Assembly: GCA_003118195.1 (NCBI GenBank)
Contig: BEXV01000295.1
Span: forward strand, 258,447 to 276,764
Reading direction: 5' to 3'
DNA: 18,318 nucleotides
Source: Hemicentrotus pulcherrimus
Lineage: Eukaryota; Echinodermata; Echinoidea; Camarodonta; Strongylocentrotidae
Part shown: in pieces, positions 1-9,000 of the stretch
Position numbering within the stretch: the first letter of the stretch is position 1
How the letters are laid out: the number at the start of each line of letters is the position of its first letter
Notes under the pieces: model-generated
What the model saw: the letters and a program-made list of their open reading frames with translations, nothing else
Database searches by the model: none
Told to the model about the DNA's origin: nothing
Position numbers and translations under genes: made by a program

Positions 1-16
1 CCCCCCCCCCCCCCCC
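1..16. repeat. Poly-C homopolymer at window edge
   Basis: The window opens with 16 consecutive C. It may be a real homopolymer or the edge of a poorly sequenced tract. The left part is cut off by the window boundary, so its true length is unknown. Confidence 0.9.
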
Positions 17-171
17 TGCGAACGCGCCTTCCCATAGTCCTAGGTCATCTCGAAATGATCTACCATCCCTTGCCCGTGGCGTTAGTAATATTCGGGAGCG
101 CCAGGAAGGTCAAATCTGACTGACATGAGCGCTATACAAGAACCCACTATTATTATTATTATTATTATTAT
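17..171 (+). mobile_element. Probable SINE 3' end with (ATT)n tail
   Basis: Seen: a relatively CpG-rich segment (CGAACGCGCC, CGTGGCG, CGGGAGCGCC) runs into TGAGCGCTATACAAGAACCC and then a pure ATT/TTA run at 149-171. Known, from memory: many SINEs of sea urchins and other marine invertebrates end in a GAGCGCTATATAAG-like block followed by an (ATT)n tail, as expected when a CR1/L2-type LINE mobilises them. Inference: this is the 3' body and tail of such an element. The head, with any A and B boxes, is absent here; it is either lost to 5' truncation or outside the window. No target duplication can be tested. The alternative is unique DNA ending in a microsatellite. Confidence 0.45.
149..171. 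repeat. (ATT)n microsatellite
   Basis: About eight perfect ATT units. They directly follow the SINE-like block and are best read as its 3' tail. Confidence 0.95.
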
Positions 172-1465
172 ATGACAGACAGGGTATCTATATTTATTTC
201 TGTCTTGCTCCTTTTCTTCAGACCTGTTTTTTGTTTCACTTCTTGATGATGAATAATGAAGCTCTCGCTGCCTGGCCTAGGCCTGGACAAAGTGACGGTC
301 TGACAATAAATATATCTTAAGAAATGTTTCTAAACATCTTTTGTATCTACGCCCCTTTTTTGCGGCTGAGAGGAATGGAGATTTATCTCAAAATTAAAAA
401 GGTCCCGCTACCCGGCATAGAGACAGCTGATGCCAATTCAGTGCACACGTATTAAGCAGAGGACAAAGGGATTTTGTATAATCTACCATTATGAATAATA
501 TAACCAGGACGGATCTCCTAGGTTTCACAGAAGGAAGGAAATGTTGTTGTATTTCTGTCATTTAATAATCACAACACACTTCGGTCAATATTAGATGTCA
601 ATTTTGAAACGTGTGTTGCGGTAAAGCTTTCCGTGGTACCCATGTTTAAGCTCTACCGCTGCCCCTTTGTGTTGTTATTGAAGATATTTTATTCTCTTTT
701 GTATTTTATGGAACCTCAGCGTCCTTCATCATGCCGCAAGAAAAAGACGTGCACAGACTTTATAAAGAAAGAACAATATATTATTCCACTTCATGATATA
801 AGATGTGAAGCCTATAATCGGTTTAAACTTACAATGCTTACATGCACACTTGAACTTCTCGATCGTCTGAAGGTTATGCTAAGTGCAAGTGAAATTGCAT
901 TTTGAGAGAGTCTATGTTGACATATTTGTGGATTCAGGACTTTCTGAGCGGGGATGGGGCATAAAATACAAATATTAACTGCTTTTAGGAGCACAGGATG
1001 ATCTCTGAATCCTAACGAACGGTGTTGTCTCTGTTCCATAGTGTGTGGTGGGGACATTTTCTTGCCTCCGAAAATGTTTTTTTGTTTAAAACAGCTTCCG
1101 AAAGTACCTATGCAGCCATGTAGTACTGCACTTTTACATTAAGAACTTGCGTTAAGAAAATCTGAATATTCATAAAGTCGTGACAGAAGATATTAGGAAA
1201 AATAAAATGTAAAAAAGAAGAGAAGGGAGAAAAAGAGTCGCAGGAAACCATGTAAACTTGAAAGCATAACCCGTACATGTGCGCATATAATGGGACTATG
1301 TACTTACCTACTTGACGCGTGGTCGAAAAGATTAGCTCAATTCTCCATCATACTTTAACAGTCTCATAGAATAGTTTCTACAAAACTTGTTTGCCAGGTA
1401 AGGTCTATATGTAATCTGGATTTTCCTATGATGTTAGCTTGATTAGATTCTGTGCAATTCTGTGT
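172..1465. other. Unassigned DNA, no gene seen
   Basis: AT-rich single-copy-looking sequence. A frame at 633-905 (+) is open for 90 codons, but it begins on a non-ATG codon. Its first ATG gives MFKLYRCPFVLLLKIFYSLL, which is hydrophobic, but no family is recognisable and codon use looks random. Consensus-like splice donors occur by chance: CCAG|GTAAGG on the + strand at about 1394-1403, and TAG|GTAAGTA on the minus strand at 1301-1310. Neither joins a convincing open exon. Positions 1190-1240 are A/G-rich. Confidence 0.6.
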
Positions 1466-1494
1466 TACACACTAAAAATTAATGGTACAAATTT

Positions 1495-1618
1495 GCACCC
1501 TATAGGGTGCAGACCGCTGCTACAATAGCAGCCACCTATAGGGTGCAATTTTGCAGACTTGCACCCTAAGAGGTGCAAACGAGCACCTTAGGGGTGCAAA
1601 TGAGCACCTTTAAGGGTG
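1495..1618. repeat. Array of GCACC...GGTGC palindromes inside the MITE
   Basis: Four short palindromic units share a GCACC...GGTGC core. They are GCACCCTATAGGGTGC at 1495-1510 (perfect), GCACCCTAAGAGGTGC at 1561-1576, GCACCTTAGGGGTGC at 1583-1597 and GCACCTTTAAGGGTG at 1604-1618. Further half-units lie in the arms at 1541-1546, 1661-1666 and 1697-1702. Repetition of one palindromic core suggests subterminal protein-binding sites or internal amplification. Which of these applies cannot be told from the sequence. Confidence 0.85.
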
Positions 1619-1631
1619 AAGACTGCTTAAT

Positions 1632-1687
1632 CTACAATAGCAGCCACGTATTGCAGACTTGCACCCTATAGGTGGCTGCTATTGTAG
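1632..1687. repeat. Inner hairpin of the MITE
   Basis: CTACAATAGCAGCCAC at 1632-1647 is exactly complementary to 1672-1687, with a 24-nt loop. The same 16-mer also occurs at 1520-1535. The 1672-1687 arm can therefore pair either locally or with the distal copy, giving two mutually exclusive folds. Confidence 0.9.
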
Positions 1688-1730
1688 CAGCGATCTGCAC
1701 CCCAAATGTACCCCTATTTCTTAGTGTGTA

Positions 1731-2718
1731 CCTCATTACTTCATTACTTACTTATAACCTTAATACATGCAAGTAACAGTACGAGTAGAGCGATTAACTG
1801 GTGAAACAACTTCTGTCTGAAAGAAAATTATTGCAAGGGTTGAATAATCAATGTAGAACACAGGATTGTTTTATTTGAATTTTCCGAATAAGAAAAATGA
1901 AAATGGAAATAAAGTTACTAAGTCTTGCTGAAAGTTTCATTCCCTACACACTAGTTAATGGGTTCATGGGACTACATACACATGTTGTCCAAAAGTTCGG
2001 TCAAAATATATTTACAACTCAAGGGAATTTCGAAGAAACAATCCAGGGCAAACTATGGTTTCACTAAAGCGAGATAGGTCATAACAAAATATGTTTTCAT
2101 TTTAAACAGAACTCATCTACTCTGTACTGTAGGAATAGACTGAGACTCAGAAAATTATTCAATTAATCGACCATGGATTGAACTGCATTTCCGTCGAATC
2201 CAAGGATTTAGAATTCTTCTTCTTTAGGCCTATTTACGAATTGTACAAGAAATGGTATTATAGAATCCGGGGTTCGACAAATAGATAAAGGTTATTAGGC
2301 ATATTCAGTATCGGATCAAGAGGAAATATATCTGGGCCAGCCCCTGAGAGGCATTATTATCCAGATCAAATAACTACCTGTATAACTATACAATTGAAGA
2401 TAGGCACTAAATTCAGAACATTGACACAATTTCACATCGTGCTTTATCATGCACAGAATTCCCCGCATGAAGCACCGTATGAAACGACATACTGGTACTT
2501 TTTTTGTAGTATACGGTACGATGTTTGAATGTATAACATAATGCCTGAAGAGGAGACTGGGTTCTAGTAATTGTGGTGAAATAAAACAATTTTCACCTTC
2601 CTCGTTCTCTTTACGTTTGTTTATCTAGAAGAAAGTCCTTAATTGAAATGTGCCCTGAAATATTCAAAATATCATAAGAAATAAATACTTGAGGTATTTG
2701 AACCAATCATGCCAACGA
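1731..2718. other. Unassigned AT-rich DNA
   Basis: No open frame of interest, no tandem repeat and no recognisable mobile element. A weak inverted repeat (ACCGTAT near 2471, ATACGGT near 2511) flanks a T7 run. GGGGTTCGACAA near 2266 resembles a B box but has no matching A box upstream. Confidence 0.6.
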
Positions 2719-2961
2719 TTCTTTTTCTTCTTCTTCTTCTTCTTCTTCTTCTTCTTCTTCTCCCTTTTTCCCCTTCTTCTTCTCCCTTATTTGCTATTAT
2801 TTCTTCTCCTCCGTCATTATATTTTTCTCCTCCTCCTCCTTTTATTTTTCCTTTTTTATCGTCCTCCTCCTACTCATTCTTCTTCTTCTCCCCCTCTTTT
2901 TCTTCTTATTTGTTCTCTTTTTATTCGTCTTCTACTACTTCTTCTTCTTCTTCTTTTTCGC
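2719..2961. repeat. Pyrimidine tract with (TTC)n core
   Basis: About 240 bp of almost pure C/T on the + strand. It contains a run of about 12 perfect TTC units at 2727-2762, then mixed TTC, TCC and poly-T blocks, and a second TTC run near 2938-2956. Two frames stay open through it and give poly-Phe or poly-Leu/Ser peptides; these are composition artefacts, not genes. GAA/TTC repeats of this length can form triplex DNA, which is a known property of the repeat class. Confidence 0.95.
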
Positions 2962-3749
2962 AGCAGTAATAAACTTTCATTGTAAGTTGTTAAAATATGT
3001 ACAATCAATGGTGAAAGATATTATGCTCCATCTCATCTAGTTGCTTAAAATATTCACCGTAAATTTTGATACAGTTTGTGGCCGTGAATTAACGGCTGAG
3101 TCTGACAAGAAATGATACCATTCAACAAAATTCAACACACGCATCAGAATTAATAACACTTGGTGAGCTTCTATCAGGATTAAACAATTCAAACAAAGAC
3201 AGACAAAGAACAAAAATAACTTAGAATAAAGAGGAAACAAGGAAAGGGTAAAATATTGAAATAAAATATCTAAAATTGATTGATTCTAAAGTATTAGGTA
3301 ACTTTGCCTCTGATTCTAAACAAAATCCTAGATTTAACTCATTTTAATTATAAACCTTTAGGTTTACAAGCCAATCGCATGTTCGATTATTGATATATTC
3401 AAGATTGGAATAAGAAATGTCAAAAAACGTTTCCCCAATGGTGTGTTATAACACTACAGTCTATTGCGGTAAATGAGTTTGGTAAAACCGGTCAATCAAG
3501 GATGTTTACTATTTTGAAGCACAATTCTTTTAGGGCTTCAATATTGCACCATATCAAAGACACAGATAACACGTAAGGACATGTATCTCATATTTTAAAA
3601 AATGGAAAATTGTTAAACAATGCATTTAAGGAGAAACAGCAAAATAACATGAAATAATCGGAGATGAGGAAGTTAGTTTCAATAATATCAGTTATGATAA
3701 ATTAACAGAACGAAGGCAAAATAGGCACCCTTCCCCGCTAAATTTAAGC
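2962..3749. other. Unassigned AT-rich DNA
   Basis: Nothing recognisable. A 67-codon minus-strand frame (3037-3240) has no family resemblance. Confidence 0.6.
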
Positions 3750-3860
3750 AAATAACAAAGAGCAAAAAAAAATTGAAGAAGAATGAGAGGATTAAGATGA
3801 AGAAAAAAGAAGACAAATCGAAAAGGAAAAAGAAACAGAATTTAATAAAATGAAGAAGAG
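3750..3860. repeat. Purine-rich (A/G) low-complexity tract
   Basis: Roughly 110 bp dominated by A and G on the + strand (AAGAAG, GAAAAA, GGAAAAAG blocks). It shows degenerate purine skew without a fixed repeat unit. Confidence 0.8.
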
Positions 3861-3863
3861 CAG

Positions 3864-3888
3864 AAAATCTAAATTTAATTTAGATTTT
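3864..3888. repeat. 25-nt AT-rich palindrome
   Basis: Twelve-base perfect arms (AAAATCTAAATT and AATTTAGATTTT) surround a single central T. Symmetry this long is unusual by chance even in AT-rich DNA. Function is unknown. Confidence 0.9.
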
Positions 3889-4332
3889 TTTGCCCTTTTT
3901 CTAAAAAAGGAAGAAATCAAGTTAAAAGAAAAATGTCAATGTTGTACATCCTAATAAACAAATCTTTCTCATCTGATTTGTATAGGGCTGGACAAAATCA
4001 ATAAAATAACAAAATGTTGTTGTTGCTGTTGGTTGTATTTAATCATGGGGAAAAACACTCTTTCAGCTAAAAAGGCTGTTTTCAGTATTACCGTGTGTAT
4101 CGTGTTACACAAATAAATTTGACAACAATATTAGAATACACCGGATAACAAAAAAGAAAAAACATATTTCAAAAAACATAAATCGGGATATATATCAAAG
4201 ACTGCCCATCCCTTTAAAGCTACATGAGCGTAGAACATGGGGAAATGACCTTGATAAGAATAAAGTATATCTCAATTGGTTATCTATTGAAATAACTTCC
4301 GCGTTAAATCATCATTGTTGTTGGACATTACA
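3889..4332. other. Unassigned AT-rich DNA
   Basis: A short imperfect TGT/TGC triplet run lies near 4015-4037 (TGTTGTTGTTGCTGTTGG). Nothing else is recognisable. Confidence 0.6.
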
Positions 4333-4460
4333 TCTCTCACTTCTTGCTCTCTCTATTTCTCTCTCTCTCTCTCTCCCTTCTCTGTCTCTCTCTCTACCTC
4401 TTTCTTCCTCTGTATATGTGTGCGTGTGTGTGTGTGTCTCTCTCTCTCTACCTCCCTCCC
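4333..4460. repeat. Compound (CT)n-(GT)n-(CT)n microsatellite
   Basis: A pyrimidine CT repeat with interruptions runs from about 4347 to 4410. A GT stretch follows at about 4415-4437, and a second CT run ends near 4450. Overlapping open frames here translate to Leu/Ser- or Cys/Val-rich low-complexity peptides and are not genes. Confidence 0.95.
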
Positions 4461-4785
4461 ATTCTCTTTCTCATTTACACACAAACATTATTTATCAATA
4501 GAGAGGTATTGATTCTCCGTCTAATTGCAAATATGTCCACAAACCTGATGAATTTCCGATCTTTTCTTATGAATGGAGTTTTAGAATAACCTCCTTCAAT
4601 ATGCTACATGGCATAGAGATACTGTACACGTCGGCTACTCATGCTTCATAGCATCTATCGAAAGCAAATATACAATGAGCAAATCCGCAGATACGACTTG
4701 TTGAATACATGTATCATGTATACGTAGCGGATACGGCTTTAAAGGCCTAGAACAATTCAAATCTAATTTGGTTACCATGGATATG
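4461..4785. other. Unassigned DNA
   Basis: Unique-looking sequence with no supported feature. Confidence 0.6.
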
Positions 4786-4801
4786 TTATATATATATATA
4801 T
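4786..4801. repeat. (TA)n microsatellite
   Basis: Eight TA units within a slightly longer AT-alternating stretch. Confidence 0.95.
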
Positions 4802-4861
4802 GCCCCGGTAAGAAACCTCTACTCTACTGTACTGCAACAAGCTACTGAAATACAAGTTATG

Positions 4862-4903
4862 TCAAATTATTTTGATATTAAAAAATCAAAATATGTAATT
4901 TGA
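4862..4903. repeat. 42-nt AT-rich hairpin
   Basis: TCAAATTATTTTGA (4862-4875) pairs with TCAAAATATGTAATTTGA (4886-4903). The outer eight and inner six base pairs are perfect, with a 4-nt bulge (TATG) on the 3' side and a 10-nt A/T loop. No repeat family is recognised. Confidence 0.85.
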
Positions 4904-4984
4904 TGTTGTTGTTATATTTTTCTATTCTCATATCATCAGTTTCAATATGAAACCCATAATCATCAACACTAATCTAAAAAGCCG

Positions 4985-5253
4985 TCGTAGCAGCAGTAGT
5001 CACGGTGGTAGTAGTGCTAGTAGCAGATAATAATGTAAGTAGTAGTAGTAGAAGTAATAGAGGCACTTGTAAATACTGTAACAAAAGTGGTGGTGGTAAT
5101 GATGATTATGACAATAATAACAATAACAACAATAATGCATGTACTACTATTTATAATAATAATAATAAAATCAATATAGTTAATATTGATAAAAATTGTA
5201 ATAATAACGATGACGTTAACAATAGTGACTATGATTTAAGCAATACAAATATT
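4985..5253. repeat. Imperfect (GTA/GCA)n then (AAT/AAC)n trinucleotide tract
   Basis: Degenerate GTA/GCA triplets fill 4985-5062. AAT/AAC-type triplets dominate about 5110-5225 and include AATAATAATAATAA near 5156. An 85-codon frame crosses it and encodes Ser then Asn runs; this reflects the triplet repeat and is not evidence of a gene. Confidence 0.9.
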
Positions 5254-5280
5254 ATAAAATGAAGGTAAAAATCATTTTAT
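5254..5280. repeat. Short hairpin beyond the triplet tract
   Basis: ATAAAATGA (5254-5262) and TCATTTTAT (5272-5280) form perfect 9-bp arms with a 9-nt loop. No U-tract or coding context makes it a terminator. Confidence 0.7.
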
Positions 5281-5435
5281 CTTTATGAATATCGATACAA
5301 ATATCACTTTCATATACATCATCGCTTCCAACATCATATCACCATCTCCATCACATATACCCAACAACAAAATATTTGATGTATGTTATATTCGATGCAA
5401 TAATGCAAGCGTGCAGCACACACATTAAGATGTGT

Positions 5436-5447
5436 TCCCTCTAGTGG
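5436..5447 (-). promoter_or_regulatory. CTCF-like core motif (weak)
   Basis: On the minus strand the sequence reads CCACTAGAGGGA. It matches 11 of 12 positions of the CTCF core consensus CCASYAGRKGGC, missing only the last C. Flanks do not clearly extend the match. A single degenerate match in 18 kb can easily arise by chance. Confidence 0.2.
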
Positions 5448-5550
5448 TTTATATTTGACAGGTGACTGACACAAGGGATGTTGCAGATAATTATGATGCT
5501 CCCCGAATTGCTATCAGCTTCATATAAAAATGACAACAAACGTCACTTAC

Positions 5551-5601
5551 CTTGTGGGGAACTTCCCCTCGAAGCTACAGCTTTTAACCTCAAAGCGACC
5601 C
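5551..5601 (-). other. Possible 51-nt internal exon (minus strand)
   Basis: Seen on the minus strand: GGCTTTCTCACACAG ends in AG just before position 5601. A 51-nt stretch follows, then CACAAG|GTAAGT at 5551/5550, a full-consensus splice donor. Two of three frames are open; one reads GRFEVKSCSFEGKFPT. The length is a multiple of three, so skipping would keep frame. Against it: the polypyrimidine tract is short, no branch point is clear, no neighbouring exon was found, and the peptide resembles no family I know. It is a prediction only. Confidence 0.17.
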
Positions 5602-6530
5602 CTGTGTGAGAAAGCCCCTCTCCTCTCCATTTTATCCATTACTCAAAGCAATTTCCTCAACCACTTCTGGTTATCAAAGACAAATCCAAAGCAATCGCTT
5701 AACAAATCAATGAGGAAAGGCTAATCTCATTCAACTCTTCAAAAATATGTTTTACACGAACAGGAAGGTGGTAGATGAATAGGACGGATAAATCCTGAGA
5801 CATCCCAATTAGTGAACCTGTGCGAGTATGGTTTCAAATTATGTCACATGTGTTTGTGTGTGTTGATGGTAGGCTAACGATTTTTGCACTGCTTGCTCGA
5901 GTTGTGGCATACATTTCATCCGTACTTTGGCAAGAAATCAAAAGTTCTTTCGATACCCCAAGTGCTTGGTGACGCAGTACATATAGGTTTCACATCCGAG
6001 TGTATGGGTAGGCTCATTTATACACTTTTAGCGTGCAATCTATCGCCTGATTCAATAACATCGTCCATCATGTCTCTTAAAATGCAATTTCTTGAGAAAA
6101 ATCATCAAAACGTCAGTTGTGGGTTCCTTCCATGCGATTTCCTAGGTTATATATTCCCATAGTTTTATTCAGGCATGCAACACATCCACTCGTATATCCA
6201 TGTTTATGAAGGGGGTATTCCCAAACAGGCCTTCGATAATCAAGGAAACGTCAGCTTCGAACTAGCTCTAATCTCAATTTCCTTCTTCCTATCTCGCGAT
6301 AATGGTAGAGTACATCCTCATCTCATTCCGCTTTCCACAATCAATGCATGCTGAATGCACCCGGCCTTCTTCACTCTTCTTCACATTGATTTTCAGAATT
6401 AGAATTGGCGCGCAAAGCCACGCAGGAGATAATTTGCTTAAATCCCACCGCTGTCGCCTGATAGAAGATGCAAGCAGTGGCTAGCTGGCGAACGGTGTAT
6501 TAGACTCAGCCGGTGGTATTAATGAAGTTT

Positions 6531-6572
6531 TACACATACACATACCCGCACACACACACCCGCGCACATAGA
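6531..6572. repeat. Interrupted (CA)n microsatellite
   Basis: An ACACATACACATACCCGCACACACACACCCGCGCACA-type run, that is, CA repeats broken by CG and TA steps. Confidence 0.85.
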
Positions 6573-7040
6573 GACGAGCCTGCGCACTCTGAAACCGTGG
6601 CTGTGATTGCGGAAGAAACCATTTTGAGTTCAGGGGGTTTAAAAGGGATTTCATATATCTTAGTACTACTCTCTACCCGGAAGAGAAAGTAACATGTACG
6701 AAGTGAAATGAAAACCACTCACACAAGTAAGAAGATAGAATATGAAGAGTAAACATCGGCATTTAGTGAAATTGTTGTGCTTATCGTAACTACCTCTTCG
6801 GACGACACTACCAACTAAACAAAATTATTTTAACTCCTAGACAAATAGACAAATATAGGAAGAAGTCGTATGTTTTTTAAAGAGAAGGTTGAGTTCTGGG
6901 AAGAGGTAAAAAATAATTTGTCAGCGTTATCATTATAATTATGCAAGGGTGGAAGAACATCAGATTAAACATGTTCCTTGAAAAGCATGGCTCTTCAAAT
7001 GCCTTCATATTCTAAATATGATATAAAATACGTAAAAATC
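6573..7040. other. Unassigned AT-rich DNA
   Basis: A minus-strand frame of 62 codons (6530-6718) overlaps the CA repeat and starts on GTG; it is not credible as a gene. Confidence 0.6.
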
Positions 7041-7060
7041 GGGGGGGGGGAGGTTTTTTT
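7041..7060. repeat. G10 run followed by T7
   Basis: Ten G (7041-7050), then AGG, then seven T. It is a homopolymer junction similar in kind to those at 15765 and 15981 but in the opposite order. Confidence 0.95.
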
Positions 7061-9000
7061 CGCCATGTGCTCGTGTAGTCCGATGTACATCATTCTGTGT
7101 ACAGTGCTCGTAACTTTGCCAAAATTTGGCCAAATTTCTTATAATTTTGATGATTCCAGAACCTTACAATACACACAAATACTAATATACTAGATGATCG
7201 ACCTTTTCTGATAGATTCCACACCGTTTCTTTCACAATGCAATCACATGACCAGAACTCAACTTTATCTTTAAGTCATATATATTAGCATATGAAGAGCT
7301 CAATTTCTAAGGGGCAAACGAAATTACAAAGTATAACATTATTGTTTATACCATGTATTTTTTTTTCTTTACTGGAAACTACTCTATACAAGTTTTTATA
7401 AACATGTTGTAGTTTCCTGTTTTTCTCTCTTACTATGCATATTCGCCATTTTTGTAATTTTTGTATTAAAATATTGTTTTTATGCTTGAGAAAAATTAAT
7501 AACTTGAACTGAACTTAACTATTTCTGAAATTGCACATTCATCCATCTACTTTTTTACACCGTAGGAAATCGTTCTGCTCCCTATATGAAGTTAAAAATG
7601 ACTTTATGGTAGGAATTTCAATCAAATCTATGAAAACATCTTTATGCTTTGCACCATATATTGTAAGTAAAGAACTTGTCGATGAAAAATCTGAAACTGA
7701 TTATTCCTTTCCTTCTTTAGATTGTTCGACGGAGTCTCTCCTTTCTGAAGTTGTCCCTTTCTTCCTTACCTATATTTCAAAGTGGCAATTATTTTCTAAT
7801 TGCATTTATGAACAATAAAAGTGGCTGGGTGGGAGCTCAACACGGTTTGTTTGTGTTTGTATTGCTTTTTGCTTGCACAACATGATTTGCTTGCTTGTCG
7901 TTTACATATAGTGATGATTGGAATTATATTCAGCTCGTATGACGAGACGTGACAGCCTCTATGTTTGTAAATCGTGGAAGCAGGGCAATTTTTCGTTTGG
8001 CCATCATTTATGTGGCCAGTGCTGTTTTTTTTTTTAAATCTTATATATTGTAACTATATGTGATGGAAATAGGACTACTGTGAAGACATTGTATTGATTT
8101 CCTTGTCATGTTCTTTTAGGAACAAACTTTGATTGTATAGAACAAGTAAACACACATTTAAGAAAGGAGCTAATCGAAATACATATAATGTATATTTATG
8201 TATTATTATAACTCTATCGAAACTCAATACATGAGGCTCTGTTGATTTAGATAAAAGAACAGCAAATTCAAGGATCATTACATTAACTAGTCATTAACTA
8301 TGATTTTTGTTGAACGACATAAAAAATATTACCAGAGATTGCTTTCTTATGAATCGTTTATAAGATATTGTGAGAGATTGGTTGCATATGAATTGTTTCT
8401 AAGATAAGATGTATGGACCTACTGAGTATCAGAGTGTTTGGACCCTTGGGGGATAAGTTTAATGATAAGATAGAGTGAACAAAAGGGGGCAAATCGGAAG
8501 TAAAAGAAAATAAAAACGGACGGGAGGTGTAGACTGAGTAATAATAACAAAGATAATAATCAAAACCCATTAGGGGTGATTAAAAACTAATGCACTTCAT
8601 CCATTCCATGATTAACTAGATGTCTAAGGCTTGCTTTAAGGAAATGGGAATTTCTTTTTGTTATCGGAAACCCTGAATAAATCATGAGATCTGAACAATG
8701 ACTTCCAACAAAAACATGATATCAATCACGTTTCATAATTCCCCCTCAAAGCGACATTTCCAGAGAATATAGTTTTAAAAGGAAATCGAACCTTAAAGGT
8801 AAGGCCAGTTTAAGTCATGCGATTGCATTGTGAAAGAAACGTTGTGGAATCGATTAGAAAAGGTTGAAAATCTAGCATCTAGCATCTGCAAGGTTCTGGA
8901 ATCATCAAAATGATAAAAAAATTTGGCCCATTCTTCGTAAAGTTACAAGCACTATACACAGAAAGATGTATATGTCACTACCCTATATCTCTCACACGAC
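7061..9000. other. Unassigned AT-rich DNA
   Basis: No repeat element or gene is recognised. A + strand frame ending at 7818 gives 70 codons from its first ATG (7606). It contains CTGATTATTCCTTTCCTTCTTTAG, a good-looking 3' splice acceptor around 7698-7721, but no matching downstream donor in frame. A T13 run lies near 8024-8036. TCTAGCA is repeated in tandem at about 8871-8886. Minus-strand frames at 8075-8278 and 8358-8570 have no family resemblance. Confidence 0.6.

Larger units (their letters stand above)
1466..1730. mobile_element. Foldback MITE with TA target duplication
   Basis: Seen: the element spans 1468-1728 (261 bp), begins CACACTAA, ends TTAGTGTG, and is flanked on both sides by TA. 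The inverted ends continue inward, imperfectly, through a GGTACA block. They then include near-perfect arms, 1505-1546 against 1661-1702, which match at 41 of 42 positions. There is no coding capacity. Known: short non-coding elements with long terminal inverted repeats and a TA duplication are MITEs, usually mobilised in trans by a Tc1/mariner-type transposase. Inference: this is such a MITE, and the TA duplication favours the mariner superfamily. A CACTA-type assignment fits less well, because the three bases outside CACTA differ on the two sides (ACA against TGT). The arms are little diverged, so insertion may be fairly recent. Confidence 0.87.
5281..6530. other. Unique stretch of higher GC, no recognised gene
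   Basis: The sequence is visibly less AT-rich than its surroundings and free of microsatellites. Small + strand frames with real ATG codons occur at 5530-5724 (64 codons) and 6302-6484 (60 codons). A 92-codon frame at 5884-6162 starts on TTG. None resembles a known family. The region holds the possible minus-strand exon at 5551-5601 and a CTCF-like motif, both described separately. Confidence 0.55.

Noticed and set aside
1468..1728. CACTA (En/Spm) assignment for the MITE based on CACTAA near the ends
   Set aside because: The three bases outside CACTA are ACA and TGT, not a direct repeat. TA flanking CACACTAA fits both ends.
2260..2280. B-box-like GGGGTTCGACAA
   Set aside because: It deviates from GGTTCGANNCC at the end and has no upstream A-box.
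2689..2985. Two overlapping open frames of about 90 codons over the TTC tract
   Set aside because: They encode poly-Phe or poly-Leu/Ser and exist only because a pyrimidine repeat has no stop codons.
5005..5262. Ser/Asn-rich 85-codon frame
   Set aside because: It translates a GTA/AAT triplet microsatellite. No non-repetitive protein sequence is attached.
7698..7721. Plus-strand 3' splice acceptor with good pyrimidine tract
   Set aside because: No in-frame downstream donor or coding signal follows. Such acceptors are frequent by chance in T-rich DNA.
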